Shown here piece after piece: positions 28,298-37,273 of a DNA stretch of 64,000 nucleotides. Position numbers and translations under genes: made by a program. Position 1 is the stretch's first letter. Every line of letters starts with the position of its first letter. The notes under the pieces are model-generated. The model saw only the letters and a program-made list of their open reading frames with translations, had not been told where the DNA came from and searched no databases. The stretch is from contig NZ_LS999834.1 of assembly GCF_900537175.1 (NCBI RefSeq), forward strand, positions 678,648 to 742,647. The letters run 5' to 3'. The stretch is from Lentilitoribacter sp. Alg239-R112. GTDB taxonomy: Bacteria; Pseudomonadota; Alphaproteobacteria; Rhizobiales; Rhizobiaceae.

Positions 28298-29470
28298 ATG
28301 CCCTCATTGTCCCAAGCATTACTTGATCAAACATCTGGATTTGGTATCTACGTTCATTGGCCATTTTGCGCCGCTAAATGCCCCTATTGCGATTTCAATT
28401 CCCATGTGAGGCATCAAAAAATCGACCAAAAGCGTTTTATAAAAGCTTTTGAGCAGGAACTTGAGCATAATCGTGAACTATCGGATGCGCGAACTGTCAC
28501 AAGTATCTTTCTTGGTGGAGGTACACCATCTTTAATGGATCCTGACACAGTCGATGCAATCTTGTCACAGATCCGCAACCTTTGGGATGTGCCGAGCGAT
28601 ATAGAAATCACGATGGAGGCAAACCCATCTAGTGTTGAAGCAAGCCGTTTCCGTGGATACCATGACGCTGGCGTCAATCGGGTTTCAATGGGTGTGCAGG
28701 CGCTCAATAATCGGGATTTAAAATTCTTGGGAAGGCTGCATTCAGTAGAGGATGCAAAGAAAGCTATAAATCTAGCACGTGAGATTTTTCCGCGTATGTC
28801 ATTTGATCTCATTTATGGTCGTCCAAACCAGACAATTAAATCTTGGCAAAATGAGCTTATTGAAGCCATAGATATGGCTGTTGATCACCTTTCTTTGTAC
28901 CAACTTACAATCGAAGAAGGCACGCCGTTTTTTAAACTTCATAAAGCCGGCAAAATAATAACACCCGATGATGATCATATGGTCGACATTTATGCCGCCA
29001 CTCAAGATGTATGTGCTTCATATAATTTGCCGGCTTATGAAGTATCTAATCACGCAAAAGTTGGCGCAGAAAGTCGCCATAATCTAAATTATTGGCGCTA
29101 TGGCGATTATGTGGGCGTTGGACCTGGTGCCCATGGTCGAATATCAGTGAATGAAACAAAGCTTGCGACAATCACTGAGCCACATCCTGAAAATTGGGCA
29201 TCGAATGTTAAAAAGAATGGTCATGGCATCATTACAGAAGAGATCCTTGAAAAAAATACACAGGCTGACGAAGTACTTATTATGGGACTTCGCCTAAAAG
29301 AAGGTATTGATGTTGCACGTTGGGAGAACCTTTCAGGTAGAAGCTTTAATACAGCTCGAGAGGCCAATCTTCTTGAACAGGGCTTAATAGAGCGCCTCGG
29401 CAACAGTCGAATTCGCTGCACTGATTCAGGAATTTTGGTGCTCAATTCCATTATTGCTGAATTGGCATAG
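28298..29470 (+). CDS. hemW: Radical SAM heme chaperone HemW
   Basis: 390 residues from the ATG at 28298, which has AGGGG eight bases upstream; a TTG at 28271 inside rdgB is less likely. The radical-SAM cysteines are in CAAKCPYCDF (CxxxCxxC with Phe, as in HemW), followed by FLGGGTPSLM, TMEANPSSVE and the GVNRVSMGVQALNNRDLKFLGR block. HemW carries heme to acceptor proteins; it was long called oxygen-independent coproporphyrinogen oxidase-like. The CNFCDF-type motif separates it from HemN. Last of rph-rdgB-hemW. Confidence 0.94.
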   Translation: MPSLSQALLDQTSGFGIYVHWPFCAAKCPYCDFNSHVRHQKIDQKRFIKAFEQELEHNRELSDARTVTSIFLGGGTPSLMDPDTVDAILSQIRNLWDVPSDIEITMEANPSSVEASRFRGYHDAGVNRVSMGVQALNNRDLKFLGRLHSVEDAKKAINLAREIFPRMSFDLIYGRPNQTIKSWQNELIEAIDMAVDHLSLYQLTIEEGTPFFKLHKAGKIITPDDDHMVDIYAATQDVCASYNLPAYEVSNHAKVGAESRHNLNYWRYGDYVGVGPGAHGRISVNETKLATITEPHPENWASNVKKNGHGIITEEILEKNTQADEVLIMGLRLKEGIDVARWENLSGRSFNTAREANLLEQGLIERLGNSRIRCTDSGILVLNSIIAELA

Positions 29471-29498
29471 AGCAAGACTTATGCTTTAGTACGAAAAT

Positions 29499-29520
29499 GT
29501 CGCAGTTCAAAATTTGCGAC
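29499..29520. promoter_or_regulatory. Inverted repeat upstream of actR
   Basis: GTCGCA (29499-29504) and TGCGAC (29515-29520) form a perfect 6-bp dyad with a 10-bp spacer, 67 bp before the actR start. TATACAAT and TATGGAT, which could be -10 boxes, follow at 29525-29536. RegA/PrrA-type regulators bind sites built from GCGNC/GNCGC halves, so autoregulation is possible; here the halves face the opposite way round from the form I remember. Confidence 0.4.
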
Positions 29521-29586
29521 CACTATACAATATGGATATATCAGACCTATATTTGCGGTAAGAAGCTGAAAATTGGATAGAATTTT

Positions 29587-30129
29587 ATGACTGAAGATAT
29601 TGGGCCTGACCCGAGTTTACTGATTGTTGACGACGACGGTCCGTTTTTAAGACGCATTGCTCGTGCCATGGAAGGTCGAGGCTTTGTCGTTGAGACCGCT
29701 GAATCGGTGACTGAAGGACTTGCTAAAGCTCAGGCAAACCCTCCCAAATACGCAGTTGTTGACATGCGCCTTGGTGATGGTAATGGTCTGGACGTCATAG
29801 AAGCGATCCGCCGCAAGCGCGAAGACACGAAAATGGTGGTTCTCACTGGCTACGGAAATATCGCGACCGCTGTAACAGCTGTAAAACTTGGCGCGGTTGA
29901 TTATTTAGCAAAACCTGCCGACGCAGATGATGTAGTAGCAGCCCTTACACGTGGCCCCGATGAAAAAGCGGGGCCGCCTGATAATCCAATGTCCGCCGAT
30001 CGCGTTCGTTGGGAGCATATTCAACGTGTGTATGAGATGTGTGATCGCAATGTGTCAGAAACGGCGCGGCGTCTAAATATGCACCGTAGGACTTTGCAAC
30101 GTATTTTGGCAAAACGCGCACCGCGCTGA
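29587..30129 (+). CDS. actR: ActR/RegA/PrrA-family response regulator
   Basis: 180 residues. The receiver domain has the acidic pocket DDD (15-17), the phospho-acceptor Asp59 (VVDMRLGDGNG), VVLTGYGNIATAVTAVKLGAVDYLAKP with conserved Thr and Lys, then a short Pro-rich linker and a Fis-type helix-turn-helix (VRWEHIQRVYEMCDRNVSETARRLNMHRRTLQRIL). This is the global redox/acid-tolerance regulator of alphaproteobacteria. Usually it is beside its membrane kinase (ActS/RegB/PrrB); here only hemW and mmcB are adjacent, so the kinase must be elsewhere or lost. Confidence 0.92.
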   Translation: MTEDIGPDPSLLIVDDDGPFLRRIARAMEGRGFVVETAESVTEGLAKAQANPPKYAVVDMRLGDGNGLDVIEAIRRKREDTKMVVLTGYGNIATAVTAVKLGAVDYLAKPADADDVVAALTRGPDEKAGPPDNPMSADRVRWEHIQRVYEMCDRNVSETARRLNMHRRTLQRILAKRAPR

Positions 30130-30139
30130 TATGCTTATA

Positions 30140-30613
30140 CTATGAATTAGCGGCAAGTTCCGCCGCTAATAACCTGTCTGCTGCGGCACGCGCGAAACGA
30201 AGCATAAGAGATTTCCGGCGCGATGAAGCCAATTTATGTTCTGGCGCTTCTCTTAAAACGTGCCCGCCAAAACCATCAGCCAAGATAAATCCACAATCCT
30301 GTGGGAAGATTTCTTGCGGCACATCCTGCAACGTGGCGAAAAACAAGCGATCGCAATAATCACGATATTCAGGCCACTTGTTGTCCACTCGAAGATCCTC
30401 AATTGAAGATTTAATCTCGATAATCCAAATCTCACCTTTTTCACCAACCGCGATGATGTCCGTACGTCGACCTGATGCGAGCGTTAGTTCTGGCAACATC
30501 GAAAATCGAAAATCTCGTAAAACTCTTTGCACACCACGCCTGATTGTCATGGCTCGTTCGGATTGCCGACCATCAACAAGCGGATTAGAATCATGTGGAG
30601 ATACAATTGTCAT
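30140..30613 (-). CDS. mmcB: MmcB-family DNA repair protein
   Basis: 157 residues from ATG 30613 (a TTG two codons up is also open). The core RRTDIIAVGEKGEIWIIEIKSSIEDLRVDNKW resembles a PD-(D/E)xK nuclease site with Asp and Glu-x-Lys, and PEYRDYCDRLFFAT and PQDCGFILADGFGG are family blocks. MmcB was described in Caulobacter as a damage-inducible factor acting with the ImuA-ImuB-DnaE2 pathway. I found no exact GTTC-N7-GTTC LexA box upstream. Convergent with actR (10 bp); a 9-bp-stem hairpin (30146-30170) lies within its last codons. Confidence 0.88.
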   Translation of the reverse strand: MTIVSPHDSNPLVDGRQSERAMTIRRGVQRVLRDFRFSMLPELTLASGRRTDIIAVGEKGEIWIIEIKSSIEDLRVDNKWPEYRDYCDRLFFATLQDVPQEIFPQDCGFILADGFGGHVLREAPEHKLASSRRKSLMLRFARAAADRLLAAELAANS

Positions 30614-30669
30614 AGACAAATCATGCCATGAACATTTTCATCAAACAACAATTTAGTGACGAAAAAAAG

Positions 30670-30771
30670 TAGGAGGCTGGAACAATGACCCGTGCCGGAT
30701 CTCGTTAGGGCTGCTTCCTTCCGGACCTGACCCGGTTGGCGAGTGGCTCGTCCACCACCAACCTCCCGAGG
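30670..30771 (-). ncRNA. ffs: Signal recognition particle RNA (4.5S-type, small bacterial)
   Basis: The minus strand carries the invariant SRP core TCAGGTCCGGAAGGAAGC (about 30733-30713) that binds Ffh. The 5' end GGAGGTTGG (near 30766) pairs with the 3' end CCAGCCTCC (near 30673-30681), closing the hairpin with one G-U pair. A run of T (30668-30662 on this strand) directly after the closing stem acts as terminator. About 100 nt, the short form without an Alu domain. It forms SRP with Ffh and targets membrane proteins. Exact ends are estimated to a few bases. This RNA fills most of the 309-bp gap between mmcB and nudC. Confidence 0.93.
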
Positions 30772-30922
30772 TCTATATCGTCTTTCATTGAGTAAATTGC
30801 AAGAATAAATCTGAATATCAGCAAATTATACGCAAAGCGACGGCACAAATCCTGTCCATTTCTTAAAACCTACGATATGCATCGTATTCGAATGCGATAC
30901 CAACAACCTAGTTTGAGAAAAT

Positions 30923-31861
30923 ATGACATCTTTCCTCTTTAGAGATCAACCTAAACAAACAGAAGCAAGTGCACTCACCGCATTTTCTCAAAATAAGCTT
31001 GACCGATTATCCGAGAATCGCCCTGATGGGTGCCTTGAAGATGCCTTATCCGCAGATGAAGTAAAGTTTTACGCCTTTTCAGATGGCGCGGCATTTGTAA
31101 GCGATGGAACAGTGCTTCATACGAGAGATGCTATTGAAACTCTCAATCCGGATTTTGAGAACGCCACACTGCTTGGTTGGAATGATCAGGGGCAACCACG
31201 CATTTCAGTTACGTTAAACCCAAGTGAGCCCCAAAAAGAAGAATTGGATTTCATCTATGCTCGGCAGATTTACGCCGATATTGCGTTACCTAAGGAGACT
31301 CTAGGCGAGCTGGCGCAAGCTGCGAGTATCAACGCATGGGTAAATAACAGCATGTTCTGCGGTGCGTGCGGCGGTCCAACAGTGCCAAAAGCAGGTGGTT
31401 ATCATCGTCACTGTCCCTCATGTGATCGAACCTATTTCCCGCGAACTGATCCTGTGGTTATTATGTTTGTGGTTGATGAAGCGTCCGACAAATGCCTTAT
31501 GGGGAGAAGTCCACATTTTCTGCCCAATATGTATTCGACACTTGCAGGATTTATCGAGCAAGCAGAAACTATTGAAGATGCGGTTCGTCGCGAAACGTTG
31601 GAAGAGTCCAACATCAAAATTGGTCGCGTTAAATATCACGCAAGCCAGCCTTGGCCAGCTCCCCATAGCTTAATGATTGGCTGTTACGCAGAAGCGCTAA
31701 CAACAGAAATCATGTTCGATAAGAACGAGCTTGAAGATTGTCGATGGTTCACACGAGACGAAATTGCCGAACGGCTAAAATCATCCGAGGGTGAGGATCG
31801 ATTGTCCCCGCCGGAAGGTGCGATAGCACATAGGCTAATGCGCGACTGGTTGGATATGTGA
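30923..31861 (+). CDS. nudC: NAD(+) diphosphatase / NADH pyrophosphatase NudC
   Basis: 312 residues. An N-terminal domain of low conservation is followed by a zinc ribbon (CGACGG and HCPSCDRTYFPR), then the Nudix box GFIEQAETIEDAVRRETLEES (with GxxxxxExxxxxxxRExxEE spacing) and the NudC-specific SQPWPAPHSLM. It splits NAD(H) into NMN(H) and AMP and removes NAD caps from RNA. The ATG at 30923 is used. It is convergent with pheA (4 bp between stops). Confidence 0.96.
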   Translation: MTSFLFRDQPKQTEASALTAFSQNKLDRLSENRPDGCLEDALSADEVKFYAFSDGAAFVSDGTVLHTRDAIETLNPDFENATLLGWNDQGQPRISVTLNPSEPQKEELDFIYARQIYADIALPKETLGELAQAASINAWVNNSMFCGACGGPTVPKAGGYHRHCPSCDRTYFPRTDPVVIMFVVDEASDKCLMGRSPHFLPNMYSTLAGFIEQAETIEDAVRRETLEESNIKIGRVKYHASQPWPAPHSLMIGCYAEALTTEIMFDKNELEDCRWFTRDEIAERLKSSEGEDRLSPPEGAIAHRLMRDWLDM

Positions 31862-31865
31862 TACG

Positions 31866-32732
31866 CTAGATAATATTTTCATCGCGCATCGGATGCCCTT
31901 TATAAACGCCAAGAATATTCACATATTCTGAGAAATATTCTAATTCAGACAAAGCGCGCTGAACGGACAAGTCATCTGGGTGGCCCTGAATATCTGCATA
32001 GAATTGAGTTGCGATGAACGTGCCGCCAATCTGATAACTTTCGAGCTTAGTCATATTCACGCCATTGGTCGCAAACCCGCCCATACATTTATAAAGTGCG
32101 GCAGGTAAGTTTCGAACACGGAAAACAAAAGTTGTAACCCAAGTTTCGTCATCTGATGCACGTGGCTCTATCGATTCATCACGCGATAACACCACAAAAC
32201 GTGTGATGTTACTTTCATGATCCTCGACATTTTCAGCCAAAATCTCCAATCCATAAAGATCTGCGGCCAAGCGAGGCGCCAGCGCTGCCATGGATTTATC
32301 ATCCGCTTCCGACACTTGCCGCGCGGCACCAGCGGTGTCACCAGCAACAACCGGTTTCCAATTATTTTGGCGGACAATATTGCGGCATTGACCAAGCGCA
32401 TGAACATGACTGTGAACGCTTCTAATATCGCTTTTCTCCGCCCCGGGCAAAATCATCAATTGAAACCGAATTGGCATAAAATACTCACCAACTATATGCA
32501 GGCTCGAATTTGGAAGCAGATGGTGGATATCAGCAACCCGACCGGCGATCGTATTCTCGATAGGAATCATAGCAAGATCAACTTCACCAGAAACCAAAGC
32601 GTTAAATGCATCTTCAAATGTCGGACAAGGCAATGGCTGCATATCTGGGAACATATCCCGGCACGCCATGTCCGAATTTGCACCGTTTTCACCCTGAAAA
32701 GAGATTAAATTAGTCGATTTTGCCATATTCAT
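31866..32732 (-). CDS. pheA: Prephenate dehydratase
   Basis: 288 residues from the ATG at 32732, with AGG five bases before it (GTG two codons up and ATG two codons down are alternatives). The N-terminal catalytic domain opens with ISFQGENGANSDMA and contains IPIENTIAGRV and the NITRFVVL motif with the essential Thr-Arg-Phe. The C-terminal ACT domain (from about residue 195) carries KLESYQIGG, the form usual in alphaproteobacteria, for phenylalanine feedback. It makes phenylpyruvate for phenylalanine synthesis. Monofunctional (no chorismate mutase domain). Divergent from the cytochrome c gene across 248 bp, which I searched without finding a clear box. Confidence 0.95.
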   Translation of the reverse strand: MNMAKSTNLISFQGENGANSDMACRDMFPDMQPLPCPTFEDAFNALVSGEVDLAMIPIENTIAGRVADIHHLLPNSSLHIVGEYFMPIRFQLMILPGAEKSDIRSVHSHVHALGQCRNIVRQNNWKPVVAGDTAGAARQVSEADDKSMAALAPRLAADLYGLEILAENVEDHESNITRFVVLSRDESIEPRASDDETWVTTFVFRVRNLPAALYKCMGGFATNGVNMTKLESYQIGGTFIATQFYADIQGHPDDLSVQRALSELEYFSEYVNILGVYKGHPMRDENII

Positions 32733-32980
32733 TGTCACCTAGCTGATTTCGATTTGTTTTATCAGCAGGAAAGGCCGAGTCAATCGCTAGTTTGGCGTTT
32801 ACATCCATCTCAATCATTCGCAAAATTGACGAGATTTTCGAAATTTTGGCCAAAGGTGGCAAAAAGTCTCAGTATGGCATGCAAAATCGTTGTTGCAACA
32901 CAGACACAAAAGCAATAAGTTCCGGCAAAATTCAGATGCCCGAATCGAAGGGCAAAGCACACCAAACGGAGCGATAAGGC

Positions 32981-33529
32981 ATGAATTCCTCCTATTTTAA
33001 TATGATCTCAAGCGCATTTTTAGGTGCAGTATTTGTGGTTCTAACAATTTCCTTCGTATCTGAAGGACTTTTCCACAGTGAAACACCCGAGCAAGAAGGT
33101 TTTGTAATTGAAGTTGCAAATGCCCCAGCAGCGGGTCCTGCAGGTGGTGGTGAGGCAGAGCTTGCTCCAATCAGCCCTTTACTAGCAAGTGCTGACATAG
33201 AAGCTGGTGCAAAAGTTTTTAAAAAATGCGCAGCTTGTCATACTGCGGATGAAGGCGGCGCCAACAAAGTTGGTCCAGCTCTTTGGGATATTGTAAATCG
33301 TCCTGCCGGTGGAGCTGATGGGTTTGGTTATTCGGCACCGATGAAAGAATATGGAGCCGAGGGCTCTAAGCCTTGGGAATACGAAAACTTGAACAAGTTT
33401 CTTCTTAAACCAAAAGCTTACATCAAAGGCACTTCCATGGGCTTTGCTGGTTTGAAAAAGGAAAAAGACCGCGCAAATGTTATCGCGTATCTAAGAAGTC
33501 TTTCAACAAATCCGGCTCCGTTGCCATAA
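32981..33529 (+). CDS. Membrane-anchored cytochrome c (CycM-type)
   Basis: 182 residues. One uncleaved N-terminal membrane segment (about 8-27), an Ala/Gly/Pro/Glu-rich spacer (about 45-65), then a single class I cytochrome c domain with heme site CAACH (Cys83, Cys86, His87) and a distal Met in GTSMGFAG (near 152). This matches membrane-bound cytochrome c-552/CycM, which carries electrons from the bc1 complex to the aa3 oxidase. GGAGCGATAAGGC before ATG is a good ribosome site. Placed divergently from pheA, as in relatives. A strong terminator follows at 33552-33581. Confidence 0.92.
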   Translation: MNSSYFNMISSAFLGAVFVVLTISFVSEGLFHSETPEQEGFVIEVANAPAAGPAGGGEAELAPISPLLASADIEAGAKVFKKCAACHTADEGGANKVGPALWDIVNRPAGGADGFGYSAPMKEYGAEGSKPWEYENLNKFLLKPKAYIKGTSMGFAGLKKEKDRANVIAYLRSLSTNPAPLP

Positions 33530-33551
33530 GGATTGTTAAATACACGATTTT

Positions 33552-33581
33552 AAAAGCCCAGCTTTTATAGCTGGGCTTTTT
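33552..33581 (+). terminator. Rho-independent terminator after cytochrome c gene (bidirectional)
   Basis: AAAAGCCCAGC (33552-33562) pairs perfectly with GCTGGGCTTTT (33570-33580) around a 7-base loop, and ends in TTTTT. The A-run on the left lets it also stop minus-strand transcription coming from the DUF924 gene. Confidence 0.93.
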
Positions 33582-33607
33582 ATTGCCTGAATTCAGAATT
33601 TTAGCCG

Positions 33608-34159
33608 CTATTGACCAAATCTTTGAGCGTTTTTGAGATATTCGATTTCTTCTGGTGAGCTAAATCTACCGACAACTTCATTCCTATGAGGATATCGCCC
33701 AAATTTTTCAATAATATTAAAATGATCTTGGGCCGCCTTTATTGCTTCTTCACCCATCAGGGAGAAGAACTCTAATGAAATTTTTGCCATTTCAATATCT
33801 TCTGCATGCATGAAAGGCATGTAAACAAATTGCTGATGCATCGGCCCCATTGTTTTATCCCAACCCTGATCGATAATGTGTTGAGATAACTTCAATGCTT
33901 TTTCGTCCTGAGCAAATGCTTTTCCTGAACCACGATAGATGTTGCGCGTGAACTGATCAAAGCAAAGAATTGCGGCAAGGCATTTATTCGCGTTTTGCAT
34001 GATATCATCCGGTAATTGGTCGGACAATTCTGCCAATATTAACCCAAAACGCTGCTCTATAAGCTTATCTAAATCATCGTCAGAGATATACCATTGTTTA
34101 GGTGTTAACTCACTAAACCAAAAGGATAAAACATCGTTATGCCAATTTTCAGGGACCAT
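33608..34159 (-). CDS. DUF924 family protein
   Basis: 183 residues. The family pattern is clear: VLSFWFSELTPKQWY at the start, LAAILCFDQFTRNIYRG, MPFMHAEDIE, and a FGRYPHRNEVVGR block near the end. These proteins adopt a TPR-like helical fold; their biochemical role is not established. No signal sequence. It is divergent from yejA (90 bp), with a short dyad between them. Confidence 0.92.
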   Translation of the reverse strand: MVPENWHNDVLSFWFSELTPKQWYISDDDLDKLIEQRFGLILAELSDQLPDDIMQNANKCLAAILCFDQFTRNIYRGSGKAFAQDEKALKLSQHIIDQGWDKTMGPMHQQFVYMPFMHAEDIEMAKISLEFFSLMGEEAIKAAQDHFNIIEKFGRYPHRNEVVGRFSSPEEIEYLKNAQRFGQ

Positions 34160-34181
34160 ATCATTTTTCCATTACAAATTT

Positions 34182-34199
34182 TTGATGTGACTTTATCAA
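34182..34199. promoter_or_regulatory. 18-bp dyad between DUF924 gene and yejA
   Basis: TTGAT (34182-34186) and ATCAA (34195-34199) are separated by 8 bp. The spacer is too long for an FNR-type site (4 bp). It could be an operator for the yej operon, but a 5-bp dyad in AT-rich DNA is weak evidence. Confidence 0.25.
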
Positions 34200-34249
34200 T
34201 AAAGTAAGCTTATCTAACTGTATAAGAATAATAAATAGGGATCGTATAT

Positions 34250-36082
34250 ATGTTTCAACGTTTCGTTCGACCTTTGTTCGTTGCCTCAAGCCTGGTAATA
34301 CTCACGCTTAGCAGTTTTGCCGATGACACAAAAAATTGGCAACATGCAACGTCACTTGTTGGCAGTCCTAAATATCAACAAGGATTTAGTCATTTTGATT
34401 ATGTGAATGTAAACGCACCCAAAGGCGGGAATTTACGATTATCGGAAACAGGTTCTTTTGATACAATTAATCCTGCAACAGCCAAAGGTGAGATTGCGAC
34501 AGGGCTTGGCCTTGTGCTTGAAACCCTGATAGTGTCATCCTTAGATGAAATTTCTTCGGACTACGGTCTGCTCGCTGAAGCATTCTCTCATCCTGAAGAT
34601 TATTCCAGTGTGACATATCTGTTGCGAGACAAAGCACGTTGGCATGATGGAATGCCTGTTACACCTGAAGACGTCATTTTTTCCTTTGAAAGCGCGATAG
34701 CAAATGACCCAAAGCGAAAAAATTATTACAAACATGTGATTTCCGCTGAAAAAACGGGAGAGAGAGAAGTTACTTTCAAATTTGATGAAAAGAACAATCG
34801 CGAGCTACCGCACATTGTTGGGCAGATTCTGGTGCATCCTAAACATTGGTGGGAGGCAAAAAATGCTAGCGGTGAGCAGAGAGATATCTCCAGAACAACG
34901 TTAGAGCCGATCATGGGGTCTGGTCCTTATCGCATATCTCAAATATCACCTGGAAGTTCGGTTACCTTCGAGCGGGTTAAGGATTACTGGGGGGAGGATC
35001 TGAATGTAAATGTTGGCCAGAATAATTTTGATAAAATTAGCTACTCATACTTCTCTGATCGCAATGTTGAATTTGAAGCATTCAAAGCAAATGATATAGA
35101 TTACTGGGTCGAGAACGAAGCCAAACGATGGGCTACAGGGTATGATTTTCCTGCTGCAAATGAGGGCAAAATTAAACGAGAACAGCTAGCAAATGCGTAT
35201 CGCAGTTCAGGCATTATGCTGGGGTTTATCCCGAACCAGAGACGTGAAATATTCAAAGATCAACGCGTAAGGCGCGCGCTCAATCTGGCATATGATTTTG
35301 AAGAACAAAATCGCACATTATTTTATGATGCCTATAAACGTATTGATAGCTACTTCTTTGGCTCAGAGCTTGCTTCCTCCGGTCTTCCAGAAGGACTGGA
35401 ACTCGATATATTAGAAGAATTACGCAATGAAATCCCCGAAAGCATCTTCACAGAAGAATATAGGAATCCGATTGCTGGAACACCGCAAAAGGCACGTGCA
35501 AATTTACGTGAAGCTATCAAGCTTTTTAAAGAAGCAGGCTACGAGACTCGCAAAGGTAAAATGGTCAACGCAAAAACAGGCGAACCGTTTACATTTGAAA
35601 TCATTTTAAATGGTCCTATCATCGAAAAAGTTGCCCTACCTTATGCACAAAGTTTAAAGAAGATCGGTATCGACGTTAGTGTACGCTCAATTGATCCATC
35701 CCAATGGGTTAATCGCTGGCGCGAACGCGATTACGATATGATCTATTATGGTTGGGCACAATCACTCTCACCAGGCAATGAACAAATCGGATATTGGGGG
35801 TCTGATGCCGTCGACCAATCGGCTTCGGGTAACTATGCAGGCATTTCAAATCCTGCAATTGATAAACTCATCCAGAAAATAATATTTGCTGAAAATAGAG
35901 ACGAACTTGTTGCCACCACAAAGGCACTGGATCGTGTTTTACTTGCAAATGACTACATCATTCCATCATATACAATACGTGCCTCTCGTATCGCTTATTG
36001 GGATAAATTCGAACGATTAGACGAATTACCTAAATATTCTATAGGTTTTCCAACCGTTTGGTGGTCAAAATCTGCCGAATAA
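34250..36082 (+). CDS. yejA: Extracellular solute-binding protein of the YejA/YepA type
   Basis: 610 residues. A signal peptide (RPLFVASSLVILTLSSFA, cut near residue 25) precedes the family-5 domain. The YejA-like start SLVGSPKYQQGFSHFDYVNVNAPKGG is clear, followed by LLRDKARWHDGMPVTPEDV, MGSGPYRI and FGSELASSGLP. The SBP captures peptides in the periplasm for the YejB/E/F importer. In Agrobacterium two such proteins (YejA and YepA) are encoded side by side, and YepA with YejBEF takes up muropeptides; only one is here, and I cannot tell which type it is. Confidence 0.92.
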   Translation: MFQRFVRPLFVASSLVILTLSSFADDTKNWQHATSLVGSPKYQQGFSHFDYVNVNAPKGGNLRLSETGSFDTINPATAKGEIATGLGLVLETLIVSSLDEISSDYGLLAEAFSHPEDYSSVTYLLRDKARWHDGMPVTPEDVIFSFESAIANDPKRKNYYKHVISAEKTGEREVTFKFDEKNNRELPHIVGQILVHPKHWWEAKNASGEQRDISRTTLEPIMGSGPYRISQISPGSSVTFERVKDYWGEDLNVNVGQNNFDKISYSYFSDRNVEFEAFKANDIDYWVENEAKRWATGYDFPAANEGKIKREQLANAYRSSGIMLGFIPNQRREIFKDQRVRRALNLAYDFEEQNRTLFYDAYKRIDSYFFGSELASSGLPEGLELDILEELRNEIPESIFTEEYRNPIAGTPQKARANLREAIKLFKEAGYETRKGKMVNAKTGEPFTFEIILNGPIIEKVALPYAQSLKKIGIDVSVRSIDPSQWVNRWRERDYDMIYYGWAQSLSPGNEQIGYWGSDAVDQSASGNYAGISNPAIDKLIQKIIFAENRDELVATTKALDRVLLANDYIIPSYTIRASRIAYWDKFERLDELPKYSIGFPTVWWSKSAE

Positions 36083-36175
36083 GCTTGCAATGACGGCGGT
36101 TTCGGATTCCAAATTGCATATGAACGAATCAAAGAACATGCATAGTGCAAAATTACAAGTTAGTGGGCGTCGCTA

Positions 36176-37273
36176 ATGGGAGCATATATCCTTCGTCGCC
36201 TTCTACTCATTATCCCAACTATTTTGGGAATTATGGCGATTTCATTTGCGGTTGTTCAATTTGCACCGGGCGGACCTGTTGAGCAAGTCATTGCAGAGCT
36301 TACAGGTCAAGGTGATTCAGCCACGGAACGCCTGACTGGTGGTGGCGATAATCTTAATGTTGAAGAAGGCCTTGATGGAGAGTTCTCGTCCAAATATCGT
36401 GGCGCGCAAGGACTTGATCCGGAATTTATTGCACAGTTAGAAAAACAGTTCGGATTTGATAAACCCGCCCTTACTCGTTTTGGGATTATGATCTGGAACT
36501 ATATCCGTTTTGATTTTGGCGAAAGCTACTTTCGTGACATTACAGTGACGGATCTCCTGATAGAAAAAATGCCTGTTTCAATCTCGCTTGGCATCTGGAT
36601 ATTGCTTCTATCCTACATCATCTCTATTCCGCTTGGGATTAAGAAGGCTGTCAGCGACGGATCAACTTTTGATGTCTGGACGTCTGGCATTATTATTATT
36701 GCCTATGCAGTCCCAGGATTTCTATTTGGTATTCTTCTTATCGTTGTTTTTGCAGGTGGCTCATTTTTAGATTGGTTTCCACTGCGAGGGTTAGTGTCGG
36801 AAAACTGGTCTGAATTGAATTGGTTTGAAAAAACCCTCGATTATTTTTGGCACTTAACGCTTCCCATTATAGCCCTTTCCTTAGCTGCCTTTGCAACAAC
36901 TACACTTCTTACAAAAAATTCCTTTATCGATGAGATTGGTAAGCAATATGTTGTGACGGCTCGCGCAAAAGGTCTTGCCGAAAAACAAGTGCTCTATAAG
37001 CATGTATTTCGCAATGCAATGCTCATCATCATAGCAGGCTTTCCGGGGGCATTTATCACAGCCTTTTTCTCGGGCTCACTCCTTATTGAAACAATCTTCT
37101 CGCTAGATGGTTTGGGTAAACTTGGCTTTGAATCCGTTGTTAAACGCGATTACCCTGTTGTCTTTGCAACACTGTATATATTCTCACTTATGGGACTGCT
37201 CATTGGTCTACTATCTGACCTTGTTTATACTTGGGTTGATCCACGTATCGATTTTGAGAAAAGGGATGTGTAA
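36176..37273 (+). CDS. yejB: Peptide/muropeptide importer permease YejB
   Basis: 365 residues with six membrane helices. The first helix [25 protein letters not shown] is typical of YejB, and there is the long periplasmic insert (about residues 45-95) that separates YejB from DppB. The coupling loop is [25 protein letters not shown], and the end [16 protein letters not shown] is characteristic. GGGCG precedes the ATG. It lies 93 bp after yejA and ends abutting yejE (TAATG). Confidence 0.95.
   Translation: MGAYILRRLLLIIPTILGIMAISFAVVQFAPGGPVEQVIAELTGQGDSATERLTGGGDNLNVEEGLDGEFSSKYRGAQGLDPEFIAQLEKQFGFDKPALTRFGIMIWNYIRFDFGESYFRDITVTDLLIEKMPVSISLGIWILLLSYIISIPLGIKKAVSDGSTFDVWTSGIIIIAYAVPGFLFGILLIVVFAGGSFLDWFPLRGLVSENWSELNWFEKTLDYFWHLTLPIIALSLAAFATTTLLTKNSFIDEIGKQYVVTARAKGLAEKQVLYKHVFRNAMLIIIAGFPGAFITAFFSGSLLIETIFSLDGLGKLGFESVVKRDYPVVFATLYIFSLMGLLIGLLSDLVYTWVDPRIDFEKRDV

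Noticed and set aside
30146..30170. 9-bp perfect stem ATTAGCGGC/GCCGCTAAT at the actR-mmcB junction
   Set aside because: It lies within mmcB codons for Ala/Glu/Leu-rich sequence and has no T-run on either strand; probably incidental, though it could slow convergent transcription.
32792..32977. 61-codon ORF between pheA and the cytochrome c gene
   Set aside because: No ribosome site, no recognisable domain or signal, and it fills the divergent promoter region where coding is unlikely.
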